A stretch of 64,000 bases of DNA, from NCBI RefSeq assembly GCF_963662885.1, contig NZ_OY760062.1, forward strand, positions 124,001 through 188,000. Reading direction: 5' to 3'. The DNA comes from an uncultured Pseudodesulfovibrio sp. GTDB taxonomy: Bacteria > Desulfobacterota > Desulfovibrionia > Desulfovibrionales > Desulfovibrionaceae. The notes under the pieces were generated by a model that made no database searches, was not told the DNA's origin, and was given only the letters and a program-made list of their open reading frames with translations. Position numbers and translations under genes: made by a program. Below, in pieces: positions 18,220 to 26,326 of this stretch. Positions within the stretch are counted from its first letter, which is position 1. The number at the start of each line of letters is the position of its first letter.

Positions 18220-19887
18220 ATGCGCGTAACACAACAGATGCTCTTCAACAGGTACGTGTACAACCTGAACACGTCGCTGACCTCGCTCATGGACCTGAAC
18301 GTCAAGGCCCAGACGCAGAAGGCCATCAACAAGCCGAGCGACGACCCCACGGGTATGACCCGCATCCTGGACCACCGCGACACCCTGCGGTCCCTGGACC
18401 AGTACGGCGAGAACATTTCCACGGCCAAGGGCTGGCTGGGCAGTGCGGACGAAGCCCTTATGCAGGTCTCGACCATCCTGACCCGGGCCAAGGAACTGGC
18501 CACCCAGGTGGCTACCGGTACGGTCGACAACAACAACCGCGAGCAGGTCAGCTACGAAATGCGCTCCCTGTTCGATCAGCTCATCAGCCTGGCCAACTCC
18601 GATTTCGAGGACAAGTCCATATTTGCCGGGCACAAGACGGATGGTTCGGCCTTCAAGCAGATCATGTGGCTGACCACCAACGACGAGGATTTCGGGCGCA
18701 ACGCGGAGTTTACGGTCAACGGCTCCTCGGACACCACGGTTCTGGTCCAGTACTACGACACCACGGGAGCCACCCCGGTTGGCGGCAACATGAACCTGTC
18801 CGACCCCAACCTGGGCGTTCGGTATTCCACAGACGGCGGCCGTACCTGGAAGACCGACGCGACCATGAATTTTTCGGGAAGCGAAGGGGTGTTGAATCTG
18901 CCCCAGAGCGGTACCAGCGTAAGCTTTCACGGGGACACCGCCATCAAGGTGAACGACCGGACCGATGAATCCGTGTCCGACGGCACCTGGATGTGGATCA
19001 GGCCGTCGGCCCAGTATATCGGCGACGATCAGGACGCCCCGCCCATGGTGGATTCCCTGGGCCCGGGCGTGAACCAGATTTCCGCGGCGGCCTCGGGTTC
19101 GTTCCTGGATTCCAACGTGACCATCCGCATCGACAACAAGACGGCGGTCACCATGGACCAGGCGATCCAGTATTCCTACAGTGTGGACGGCGGCATCAAC
19201 TGGGTGACCGGCAACGTGGCCCAGGCGGACACTTCGTCCAACGAGGCGGTCCTGTCCGTGGCCAACGGCGGTATCCTGACCCTGACCTCCAATGGCTCCA
19301 ACCAGCTCCAGCCGGGCCAGCAGTTCGTCATCCGGCCTCATGTTGCGGCCATCAAGCTGGACGTCTCGGCCAGCGAGCAGATTCAGGTCAACAACGTGGG
19401 CAAGGACATCTTCGGCGGCATCTACATGGACCCGGACACCATCCTGTCGTCCAACGGCTCCATCCTGACGCTCGGCAGTCTGAACGCAGGCCGGGTGTTC
19501 CACTCCAACGCCGCGCCGAACATGGCTCTGTCCATTCAGGGCCAGGACGAGGATTCCATGAACCTGTTCGAGGTCATGGGCAATCTGGTGGCCTTTGCCG
19601 AGACGAACAACCAGACCGGCTGCCAGCAGTCTCTGGCCAACCTCGTCAAGGCTCAGGAACACATCATGAACTCCATCGCCGAGGTGGGCGGCAGGCAGAA
19701 CCGCCTGGCCATCAGCGAGACCATCGTGGACGGGCTGACGCTCAACGAGAAGTCGCTGCTCAGTTCCATCGAGGACGCGGACGTGTCCGAACTGATGACC
19801 GATCTGGCGCAGCAGCAGATCGTCTACGAGTCCGTGCTGCGCTCGACTTCGATGATCATGCAGCTCAATCTTTCAAAGTTTATATAA
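18220..19887 (+). CDS. flgL: Flagellar hook-associated protein FlgL (HAP3), enlarged
   Basis: FlgL is the second junction protein, contacting flagellin. The N-terminus (MRVTQQMLFNRYVYNLN) and the C-terminal helix (ADVSELMTDLAQQQIVYESVLRSTS) are family-typical. At 555 residues it is nearly twice the enterobacterial length (317). The extra roughly 250 residues form a Ser/Thr/Gly-rich central insertion with two Asp-box-like motifs, STDGGRTW (203-210) and SVDGGINW (321-328). Confidence 0.93.
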   Translation: MRVTQQMLFNRYVYNLNTSLTSLMDLNVKAQTQKAINKPSDDPTGMTRILDHRDTLRSLDQYGENISTAKGWLGSADEALMQVSTILTRAKELATQVATGTVDNNNREQVSYEMRSLFDQLISLANSDFEDKSIFAGHKTDGSAFKQIMWLTTNDEDFGRNAEFTVNGSSDTTVLVQYYDTTGATPVGGNMNLSDPNLGVRYSTDGGRTWKTDATMNFSGSEGVLNLPQSGTSVSFHGDTAIKVNDRTDESVSDGTWMWIRPSAQYIGDDQDAPPMVDSLGPGVNQISAAASGSFLDSNVTIRIDNKTAVTMDQAIQYSYSVDGGINWVTGNVAQADTSSNEAVLSVANGGILTLTSNGSNQLQPGQQFVIRPHVAAIKLDVSASEQIQVNNVGKDIFGGIYMDPDTILSSNGSILTLGSLNAGRVFHSNAAPNMALSIQGQDEDSMNLFEVMGNLVAFAETNNQTGCQQSLANLVKAQEHIMNSIAEVGGRQNRLAISETIVDGLTLNEKSLLSSIEDADVSELMTDLAQQQIVYESVLRSTSMIMQLNLSKFI

Positions 19888-19962
19888 ATTAATAAAATAA
19901 TGGACTTTACTTGCAGGTGAACCTCATGTAGTCGGCAAGGCGTATACCGCAAGAAAAGCGGA

Positions 19963-19982
19963 CAAGCCGAAGGAAAGACTTG
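19963..19982 (+). promoter_or_regulatory. Candidate CsrA site in the csrA leader
   Basis: A small caag/cttg stem presents the GGA of AAGGAAAG in its loop, 16 bases before the csrA ATG. CsrA proteins recognise GGA in hairpin loops near start codons, and csrA self-repression is known in other bacteria. The stem is only 4 bp, so this is a weak prediction. Confidence 0.35.
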
Positions 19983-19990
19983 GTAACGAA

Positions 19991-20233
19991 ATGTTGATTC
20001 TGACCCGGAGACCGGGAGAAAGCCTCTATTTGGGCGATAATATCAAGCTGAAGATCCTGAGCGTTCAGGGGAAGCAGATAAAGATCGGCCTGGATGTACC
20101 CGAAGACATGACCGTCTATCGGGAGGAGGTCTATTTGAAGATCAAGGAACAGAACAGGCAGGCGCTGGAAGTCAACCAGCAGGACCTGCTCGCGGCGGCG
20201 GCGCTATGGCAAAAGAAAGAACGCAAAAAATAA
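19991..20233 (+). CDS. csrA: Carbon storage regulator CsrA
   Basis: CsrA is a dimeric RNA-binding protein that blocks or stabilises target mRNAs. The protein begins MLILTRRPGESLYLGDNIKLKILS, the canonical RNA-binding beta-1, and keeps the beta-5 region. At 80 residues it has a polar C-terminal extension compared with the 61-residue E. coli protein. It overlaps fliW by 28 bases in another frame. In Bacillus the csrA-fliW pair controls flagellin translation. Confidence 0.95.
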   Translation: MLILTRRPGESLYLGDNIKLKILSVQGKQIKIGLDVPEDMTVYREEVYLKIKEQNRQALEVNQQDLLAAAALWQKKERKK

Positions 20234-20652
20234 TGACCCGGCTGGGCGAGCGGGAGATTCTCACCGACTCCATCCTCTATTTTCCCCGGGGATTGGTGGG
20301 GCTCGAGAACAAGCGTGAGTTCACGCTGCTTCCGGTCAGGGAAGGGGATTCGCCGTTTTTGCTGTTGCAGTGTGTCACGGATCCGGGCCTCGGACTCCTG
20401 GTGGCCGATCCCTACAGCTTTATCGACGATTATGACGTGAAGATCGAGAATCCGGACCGTAAGGCCCTGAAAGTGGAGAATATCCGCCAGCTGGCCATCC
20501 TGGTGACCGTGACCATTCCACAGGACAAACCTGAAGACACCACCCTCAATCTCCAGGGGCCGATTGTCATCAACACGGAGACGAGGATAGGTCTTCAGAT
20601 TCCACAGACGGAAGCGGGCTATCCCACACACTTCCGGCCGATAGGGTCCTGA
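20206..20652 (+). CDS. fliW: Flagellar assembly factor FliW
   Basis: FliW binds both CsrA and flagellin and relieves CsrA repression when flagellin is low. The 148-residue protein has the family pattern LYFPRGLVGLENKREFTLLP, a VADPYSF segment and VNTETRIGLQ near the C-terminus. The ATG at 20206 lies within csrA (28-base overlap), a strong sign of translational coupling. No terminator is visible in the 24 bases before the convergent flgM end. Confidence 0.92.
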   Translation: MAKERTQKIMTRLGEREILTDSILYFPRGLVGLENKREFTLLPVREGDSPFLLLQCVTDPGLGLLVADPYSFIDDYDVKIENPDRKALKVENIRQLAILVTVTIPQDKPEDTTLNLQGPIVINTETRIGLQIPQTEAGYPTHFRPIGS

Positions 20653-20676
20653 TCGCTAGGTCGCAGCCCTCTTGTG

Positions 20677-20985
20677 CTAAACGAAGAGATCGAGGTCGTC
20701 ACGAATCAGATTCGCGGCGGCCTTTTTGATGTTCGGCCGATAGGTTCCGTCCTTGACCTGGCGCTTGAGCTCATCCACCTTTTCGCGGCGGGTGTCGGGC
20801 GCTTCCTTGGCGGTCTGCAGGGCGGCGCCCCGCAACCGGGCCTCGGACGAGAGAACCACGCGGTCGGCCGCTTCCCCGGAAGTCTTTACGCTTTCCTGGG
20901 TGTTGCGGACATCCTTGGCCTCGGGCCGTTCGATCTTCTTGTTCGCGTAAGGGTTCTGGTCCCCCACAATGTTTCTAATAACCAT
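20677..20985 (-). CDS. flgM: Anti-sigma-28 factor FlgM
   Basis: FlgM holds FliA (sigma-28) inactive until the hook is complete, then is exported. The 102-residue protein has the polar, intrinsically unstructured N-terminal half and a C-terminal sigma-binding region (about residues 62-98: KVDELKRQVKDGTYRPNIKK). The ATG at 20985 follows GGGAGG at good spacing; a longer open frame upstream has no support. It follows a small unknown gene from a sigma-28 promoter. Confidence 0.88.
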   Translation of the reverse strand: MVIRNIVGDQNPYANKKIERPEAKDVRNTQESVKTSGEAADRVVLSSEARLRGAALQTAKEAPDTRREKVDELKRQVKDGTYRPNIKKAAANLIRDDLDLFV

Positions 20986-21013
20986 GTTGTACCTCCCGTT
21001 GGTGACGGGACTA

Positions 21014-21424
21014 TCAAAGCATGGTGCCATCCACCTTTGACAATGCTATTTCCCACAGTCTTCGCAAGACCTTGCTCCTTTCGGAGCCCTCAACGTCCTG
21101 CGGGCCCTGTGGCGTCTCCCTGATTATCTGAACGTCGCCTCCATCGAGCGGGTACTCAAACACGTACCTGCTGCCGAATTCGTTTTCCAGTTGGTCCAGA
21201 ACGGCCTGGACCACCGGGGAACGATCGGAATTGACGATCAGGTTTTCAATGACCTCGTGAGCAATGCGCTGCACCAACTCCCGGCGCTTGGCCTGCCTGG
21301 CGATGTCGTCCGGGGGTTCCGCACCGCCCATCGCCTGCCTGAAGCGTGCAAGACGCTTGGCGCTCGTAAGCTGCTTCCCATAGGTGCGCAGCATATTGCG
21401 AACATTGGCGGACGATGTATTCAC
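21014..21424 (-). CDS. Conserved small protein upstream of flgM, unknown function
   Basis: This 136-residue, largely helical, charged protein is not recognised. The start is the GTG at 21424, 7 bases after AAGGAAAGGGG; an ATG at 21463 is excluded because it lies between the -35 and -10 elements of the sigma-28 promoter. It lies 28 bases before flgM, so it is probably a late flagellar gene. A role in flagellar regulation or export is inferred from context only. Confidence 0.7.
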   Translation of the reverse strand: MNTSSANVRNMLRTYGKQLTSAKRLARFRQAMGGAEPPDDIARQAKRRELVQRIAHEVIENLIVNSDRSPVVQAVLDQLENEFGSRYVFEYPLDGGDVQIIRETPQGPQDVEGSERSKVLRRLWEIALSKVDGTML

Positions 21425-21450
21425 GGTATTACCCCTTTCCTTGAATGATA

Positions 21451-21477
21451 CGATCGTCCCCATGTGGAAAAACTTTA
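21451..21477 (-). promoter_or_regulatory. Sigma-28 (FliA) promoter for the flgM unit
   Basis: On the minus strand TAAAGTTT (21477-21470) is a perfect -35 element. An 11-base spacer follows, then GACGATCG (21458-21451), matching the -10 consensus GCCGATAA at five of eight positions including the CGAT core. Transcription would start near 21444, 20 bases before the GTG. Confidence 0.8.
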
Positions 21478-21588
21478 GGGGTAAATCGAAAAAAAATCCA
21501 GAAAAGTCGCTTGGGCCGGGGGTTAAAAGATGGTGCGCAAAGGGAAAAAGGTTGAATGTTTCTCAAATTTTAAATAAAAATAGACATC

Positions 21589-22452
21589 ATGAAACGTACC
21601 GTTGGGAAAATGCTTATCGTCAGCAAGCCGGGTGACGAGGCCGCCAAAACCGTGCGCGAGGCCATGGCCGGCTTTCTGAAAGACAGAGGCGTGGATTTCG
21701 ATACTTGCGAGCACCGTCCGGAGTCTGCCCACAGGTCCTGCGAGAACGGGGAGCGCATAGGCGGTCCCTTCGACCTGATCGTCATCCTGGGCGGAGACGG
21801 CACTTTTATCGGCGCGGCCCGGCGTCTGCTTCATTTCAAGGCCCCGCTCATGGGCGTCAACCTCGGGCGGGTGGGGTTTCTGACGCAGCTTGAACGCGAT
21901 CTCTGGCGTCCCTGGCTTGAGGACGTTCTGGAAAACGGATTCCAGTCGACCCCCCGGTTGGTTCTCCAATACACCGTACTGCGCGACGGCGAAGAGGTAG
22001 CCGGAGGGATGGTGGTCAACGAACTGGTCATCGGGCGCGGGCAATTGGCCCGGCTCGTTCGGCTCGGACTGGCCTATGACGGCGTCGATATTTCCTGCCT
22101 GCGGGCGGACGGGCTCATCGTGTCCACGCCCACCGGTTCGTCGGCTTACGGAGCGTCGGCCGGCGGTCCTCTGGTCCACACCGGGCTCGCGGCCACCTGC
22201 GTAATCCCGGTCTGCCCCTATCAGAACAGTTTCAGGCCCATGGTCTTTCCGGCGGACGGCGTGATCACCGTGCGCGTCCTGGAGATGGTGGGTGAGGTGA
22301 ATTTAACCGAAGACGGCCAGGCCGGGGTCCCGCTCGCACCGGGCGACGAGGTGGTCGTGGAAAAATCGTCCGTCGATCTCCTGGTGGTGGATCTGGGCCA
22401 GGGCGCGTATTTCGAGAAATTGAAGAAACACGGTTTTCTGACCGAGAGGTGA
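21589..22452 (+). CDS. nadK: NAD kinase
   Basis: NadK phosphorylates NAD to NADP using ATP. The 287-residue protein has the catalytic LGGDGT motif (ILGGDGTFIGAAR, about residues 65-77), the NELVIGRG segment and the conserved STPTGSSAYGASAGGP loop. No good ribosome binding site precedes the ATG at 21589; an in-frame ATG seven codons later (MLIVSKPG) is a real alternative. It overlaps the next ribosome binding site. Confidence 0.94.
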   Translation: MKRTVGKMLIVSKPGDEAAKTVREAMAGFLKDRGVDFDTCEHRPESAHRSCENGERIGGPFDLIVILGGDGTFIGAARRLLHFKAPLMGVNLGRVGFLTQLERDLWRPWLEDVLENGFQSTPRLVLQYTVLRDGEEVAGGMVVNELVIGRGQLARLVRLGLAYDGVDISCLRADGLIVSTPTGSSAYGASAGGPLVHTGLAATCVIPVCPYQNSFRPMVFPADGVITVRVLEMVGEVNLTEDGQAGVPLAPGDEVVVEKSSVDLLVVDLGQGAYFEKLKKHGFLTER

Positions 22453-22454
22453 AT

Positions 22455-24218
22455 ATGGGATTGGCCAAAGAGTTCGATTCGGTTCTGGACATCAAATACG
22501 GGCTTGACCCAAGCTTGGACGCGTTACTGCTCCACTTCATGTCCGAGAACCATCTGGAGTATACCATCGATCCGCTGAAGAACGCCTCCAGCGAGCAGAT
22601 GCGCTTCATGATCGCCCTCAAGGAAGGCGAGTTCTACGCTCCGTGCTCGGACTGGATGTTCACCATGCTCCTGGACCAGCGGCTTCCGGATCGCCTGCTC
22701 GAAAAATATCTGGAGCAGTGGAAGCGTTTCCTGCACCTGTCCAGAGACTTCTGCGCAGACCGGAAGCTGGCCCGACGGTTCATCCAACTCGCCCGGCACA
22801 AGTTCCGCATGGTCCTGGCCTCGCCCATCCTCATGCCTTCACGGCTGATGAAGTGGTTCATTACCATCTTCATGACCCAGTCGGGCATCGACGACCCGTA
22901 TCTGCACATCCGTCGGGGCCTCAACAGGCGGGCCGCCGAGATGGTCGGCAGTCAATACTTCGACGAGATGGTCCACGGCACCCCGGCCAGCCTCGACACG
23001 AGCGGCCGGACCGACGATCTTCGCTTCATGCTCGACAGGATCGAAATCGAGCGGCTCATGCGCATCGCCACCTTTACGGACCACTGGAACCCGGAGATGT
23101 TTTCCATGGACGGGCTGCGCGCCTCGGGTCTGGCCGACGAGGTGCGCGAGGGGACGGACCTGCTCGATCCGATGTTCGAGCGGCTGGGCAAGGACGGCGA
23201 GCAACGCCGCCGGATTCTGTACCTGCCCAACCGTGCGGGAGGCATCCTGTTCGACCTCAAGGTGGTCAAGGCTTTGCTGCGGCTGGGGCACCGCGTGGTC
23301 ATGGCCCTGAAGGAAGGGTTCTACTTTGACCATCCTACTTTCTGGGACCGGGACTCCGATCTGGAGTTGGCCAACGCCTTCGAGGGGGCGCACTTCGTCA
23401 ACGAGGACAAGTTGTCCAAGAATGAGCTGTTGGCCGTCATGGCCCGTCATCCCTTCCTGGTCATCTCCGACGGCACGCGCGAGAAGTTCAACCCTTACCG
23501 GACTTCGGTGACTTTTGCCCGGGCCTGGAAGGAGTGCGACCTGATCCTGGCCAAGGGCGAGGACACCTATGACCGTCTGATCCTCAACTCCCACGAGTTC
23601 ACCCGGGACATCATCAACTTCCGTCGTGACGAGCAGGGCGAGTTCCATGTCCATTTCCGGCCCAAGCCTGATCGGGTGTTGATCTTCTCGGAGCAGTACA
23701 TCAGCGGCAAAGCCGACGAGATCATCCGGGAGATGCGCCAGGCCAGAGCCCGCGGCGAGACGGTCATGTTCTACTCCGGCATCATCGGTTCGGTACCCGG
23801 CCAGACCAAGGAGGCCATCGAGGTCATCACCACCTACGTCAACCATCTGCGCAAGCAGTTGGACGACGTGTACATCATCAATCCAGGCGAGCACTTCGAG
23901 GAGGGCATGGACGCCGACGATCTGATGTTCATGTGGGAAAAGGTCCAGCGCAGCGGGTACATCAATGTCTGGCGTTTCCAGACGTATTTCGATATTGAAA
24001 AGAGCTTCGAGTTGATGGGGCGCAAGGTGCCCCCGGTCTGGACCGGCAAGGACTCCACGTACTCCACGGGCTGCACCAAGGAAATGCATATCGCCCTGGA
24101 CGTTCAGCGGGCGCATCCCGAGTTGCAGATCATCGGCCCCAACCCCGAAAAGTTCTTCCGCAGGCGGGAGTACGGGGTGGGCAAGTTCTGCGACGTGGCC
24201 ATCGACTCCTGCGGGTAG
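22455..24218 (+). CDS. DUF89/ARMT1-like domain protein
   Basis: The second half of this 587-residue protein resembles the DUF89 damage-control metallophosphatase fold: a strand-helix segment LYLPNRAGGILFDLKVVKALLRLG, a Gly/Asp-rich loop (FYFDHPTFWDRDSD), VISDGTREKFN, and DLILAKGEDTYDRL, comparable with the DLIIAKGQGN motif. The first roughly 190 residues are helical and unrecognised. The ATG at 22455 follows GAGAGG and sits 2 bases after the nadK stop. DUF89 enzymes dephosphorylate damaged sugar phosphates or cofactors; the substrate here is unknown. Confidence 0.6.
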   Translation: MGLAKEFDSVLDIKYGLDPSLDALLLHFMSENHLEYTIDPLKNASSEQMRFMIALKEGEFYAPCSDWMFTMLLDQRLPDRLLEKYLEQWKRFLHLSRDFCADRKLARRFIQLARHKFRMVLASPILMPSRLMKWFITIFMTQSGIDDPYLHIRRGLNRRAAEMVGSQYFDEMVHGTPASLDTSGRTDDLRFMLDRIEIERLMRIATFTDHWNPEMFSMDGLRASGLADEVREGTDLLDPMFERLGKDGEQRRRILYLPNRAGGILFDLKVVKALLRLGHRVVMALKEGFYFDHPTFWDRDSDLELANAFEGAHFVNEDKLSKNELLAVMARHPFLVISDGTREKFNPYRTSVTFARAWKECDLILAKGEDTYDRLILNSHEFTRDIINFRRDEQGEFHVHFRPKPDRVLIFSEQYISGKADEIIREMRQARARGETVMFYSGIIGSVPGQTKEAIEVITTYVNHLRKQLDDVYIINPGEHFEEGMDADDLMFMWEKVQRSGYINVWRFQTYFDIEKSFELMGRKVPPVWTGKDSTYSTGCTKEMHIALDVQRAHPELQIIGPNPEKFFRRREYGVGKFCDVAIDSCG

Positions 24219-24242
24219 GAACCTCAAACGGCACGGCACTCC

Positions 24243-25679
24243 ATGCGGCAAGTTTTCACTGACATTCGGCCCTCCCTGTGGCGGGCGCTACGGCTTTTGT
24301 TGGCCGTGGTCTGCCTGGCCGCGCTCTTGTCGTGCGTGCGCTCCGGTCCGCTGTTCCAGTCAAGATCGGCAGAGCCGACCGAACGGGAGACCGCTGCACA
24401 GGCGTCCGAAACCAATGCGGCGGCCGAGGATTCCGCGCCTTCCGATGCCGTGTCTTCGGACACGGTGGAGCCGGGTGTCGAGGAAATGGCCGGATTGCCT
24501 GACGAGGGCTGCCTGTACCGCGCCGAAGCGGTCAGTCGTCTGACCTTGCGGCCCGTGCGCGAGCCGCTGACCATCCCGGCCTGCGACATGTTTTTTCCCC
24601 TGTCGAACGTGGAAGGCGCGCAGAACATGGCCCGGCTGGACATCAAGAGCCAGGGGCTTGATTCCTGGCGCGCCCTGGAAGGACCGGTTCAGCGCAGCCT
24701 GGAGTATGCTCTGAACATGCCCGCCGACGAGCCCGCTCTGGCCCGGCCCGGCATGTCCCTGACCTGGGGGCAGGTGGTCCGCTCCCTGGAGGAGTTCATC
24801 GACCTGCTGCCGCTGCTGGACACGGACCCGGACCTGCTGGCCGAACGGTTCGTCTGGTACGGCATGCGCCAGAAGCCGCTCATGACCGGCTACTACACCC
24901 CGGAGATCGAAGCCAGCCTGACACGGCAACCCGGCTATGAGTATCCCATCTACGGCGTGCCCGAGGATCTGTGCTACGGACCGGTGCGGGGCCGTTACCG
25001 GTTCTACCGCGTGGACAATGGTCGGGTGCTGTCGTACTACAAGCGCGGCGACGTGGACCTGCACAAGGTTCTGTCCGGCCGGGGGCTCGAGATCGCCTGG
25101 GCCAAGGACCCGGTGGACGTCTTCTACATGCAGGTGGAAGGGTGCGGACGGCTGCGGCTGCCCGACGGAACCACCCGCAACGTGCTCTACGGGGCCAAGA
25201 ACGGCCATGGATTCCGCTCGCTGGGGCGCATCCTCCACGCCAAGGGACTGCTCCCGGACGGCCATCTGGCCAAAGAGGACGTTAAACGATATTTTGCCAA
25301 GCATCCCGAGAAGATGTTTGAGCTCATGGCCGAGAATCGGAGCTACGTGTTCTTCCGTCTGGAGAACTCGCCGCCCGAGGGAACAATTGGAAAGCCGTTG
25401 ACGCCGATGGTTTCACTGGCTACAGACCGAAAGCTCCTGCCGCTCGGCAGTCTGCTGGCCTTTGAGGCCGAAATTCCCGAGGCCCGCGACGGTCGGCCCT
25501 CAGGCAAACGCAAGATAGCGGGCATCGGCCTTGCCCAGGACACCGGCACGGCCATCCAGGGCCCCCATGTCGATTATTACATAGGCGAGGGCAACGCGGT
25601 GGCGCCCATCGCCAGCAACATCAAGACCGAGGCCACCGTTTACCTCCTCATAAGCAAAGAAGCACTGATCAATGGCTGA
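24243..25679 (+). CDS. mltA: MltA-family lytic transglycosylase, lipoprotein
   Basis: MltA cleaves the MurNAc-GlcNAc bond of peptidoglycan, forming 1,6-anhydro ends. The N-terminus is a lipoprotein signal with lipobox LALLSC-like (LAALLSC, Cys at about residue 31), followed by a disordered Ala/Glu/Ser-rich linker. The MltA domain (about 200-360; MTGYYTPEIEASLTRQPGYEYPIYG) and C-terminal 3D domain (GIGLAQDTGTAIQGPHVDYYIGEG, with its Asp residues) follow. At 478 residues it is longer than E. coli MltA. It overlaps the next gene by 8 bases. Confidence 0.92.
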   Translation: MRQVFTDIRPSLWRALRLLLAVVCLAALLSCVRSGPLFQSRSAEPTERETAAQASETNAAAEDSAPSDAVSSDTVEPGVEEMAGLPDEGCLYRAEAVSRLTLRPVREPLTIPACDMFFPLSNVEGAQNMARLDIKSQGLDSWRALEGPVQRSLEYALNMPADEPALARPGMSLTWGQVVRSLEEFIDLLPLLDTDPDLLAERFVWYGMRQKPLMTGYYTPEIEASLTRQPGYEYPIYGVPEDLCYGPVRGRYRFYRVDNGRVLSYYKRGDVDLHKVLSGRGLEIAWAKDPVDVFYMQVEGCGRLRLPDGTTRNVLYGAKNGHGFRSLGRILHAKGLLPDGHLAKEDVKRYFAKHPEKMFELMAENRSYVFFRLENSPPEGTIGKPLTPMVSLATDRKLLPLGSLLAFEAEIPEARDGRPSGKRKIAGIGLAQDTGTAIQGPHVDYYIGEGNAVAPIASNIKTEATVYLLISKEALING

Positions 25680-26316
25680 CATTACACACGATTCCATCAA
25701 GAATACCATTCGGGACGCCGTGGCCCATCAGACCCGGTCCGTCATGGACTGGCACTTTGGCGAGCCTGTATACGAAGGCAAACCCGATGACGATTTGGCC
25801 GGCCTCCAGGGACTGCGCGAACTGGTTGGCCGTCAGCACTGGGCCAATTTCCAGCTCTGGCACGTTGAGGACCGCGCACGGCGCAAGGATGTGGACGCCC
25901 GCGTCATCGCCGACTGCAAATACGCCATCGACAAGCTCAATCAGGAGCGCAACGATCTCATCGAGCGGGTGGACGAATGTCTGATTTCCGCCATGGCTCC
26001 GCTTCTGCCCGGTGACGCCCCGGAGCGGTACAATACCGAGACCGTGGGCATGGCCCTGGACCGGCTGTCCATCCAGGCGCTCAAGATATATCATATGAAA
26101 GAGCAATGCTCGCGCAAGGACGTGGACGCGGATCACATCCAGCAGTGCGACAACAAGGTCGGCGTGCTCAAGCGCCAGCACAACGATCTGGAACGGGCTG
26201 TTCTGGAACTGATCGACGAGTATTTCGCCGGAACCAAGAAGCCCAAGGTCTATTTCCAGTTCAAGATGTACAACGACCCCAAGCTCAACCCGGAACTTTA
26301 CGGAAACAAGAAATAG
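25672..26316 (+). CDS. DUF4254 protein
   Basis: This 214-residue helical protein contains the DUF4254 hallmark RQHWANFQLWHVEDRARRKDV, followed by a conserved long helix (YAIDKLNQERNDLIERVDE). A second related segment (YHMKEQCSRKDVDADHIQQCDNKVGVLKRQHNDLERAV) suggests internal pseudo-symmetry. The biochemical role of the family is not known. It overlaps the mltA end by 8 bases and sits 10 bases before gatB. Confidence 0.78.
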   Translation: MADITHDSIKNTIRDAVAHQTRSVMDWHFGEPVYEGKPDDDLAGLQGLRELVGRQHWANFQLWHVEDRARRKDVDARVIADCKYAIDKLNQERNDLIERVDECLISAMAPLLPGDAPERYNTETVGMALDRLSIQALKIYHMKEQCSRKDVDADHIQQCDNKVGVLKRQHNDLERAVLELIDEYFAGTKKPKVYFQFKMYNDPKLNPELYGNKK

Positions 26317-26326
26317 GGGAGCCCCC

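Noticed and set aside
17725..19662. Minus-strand open frame opposite flgK and flgL
   Set aside because: Same reason: an antisense shadow of strongly supported genes.
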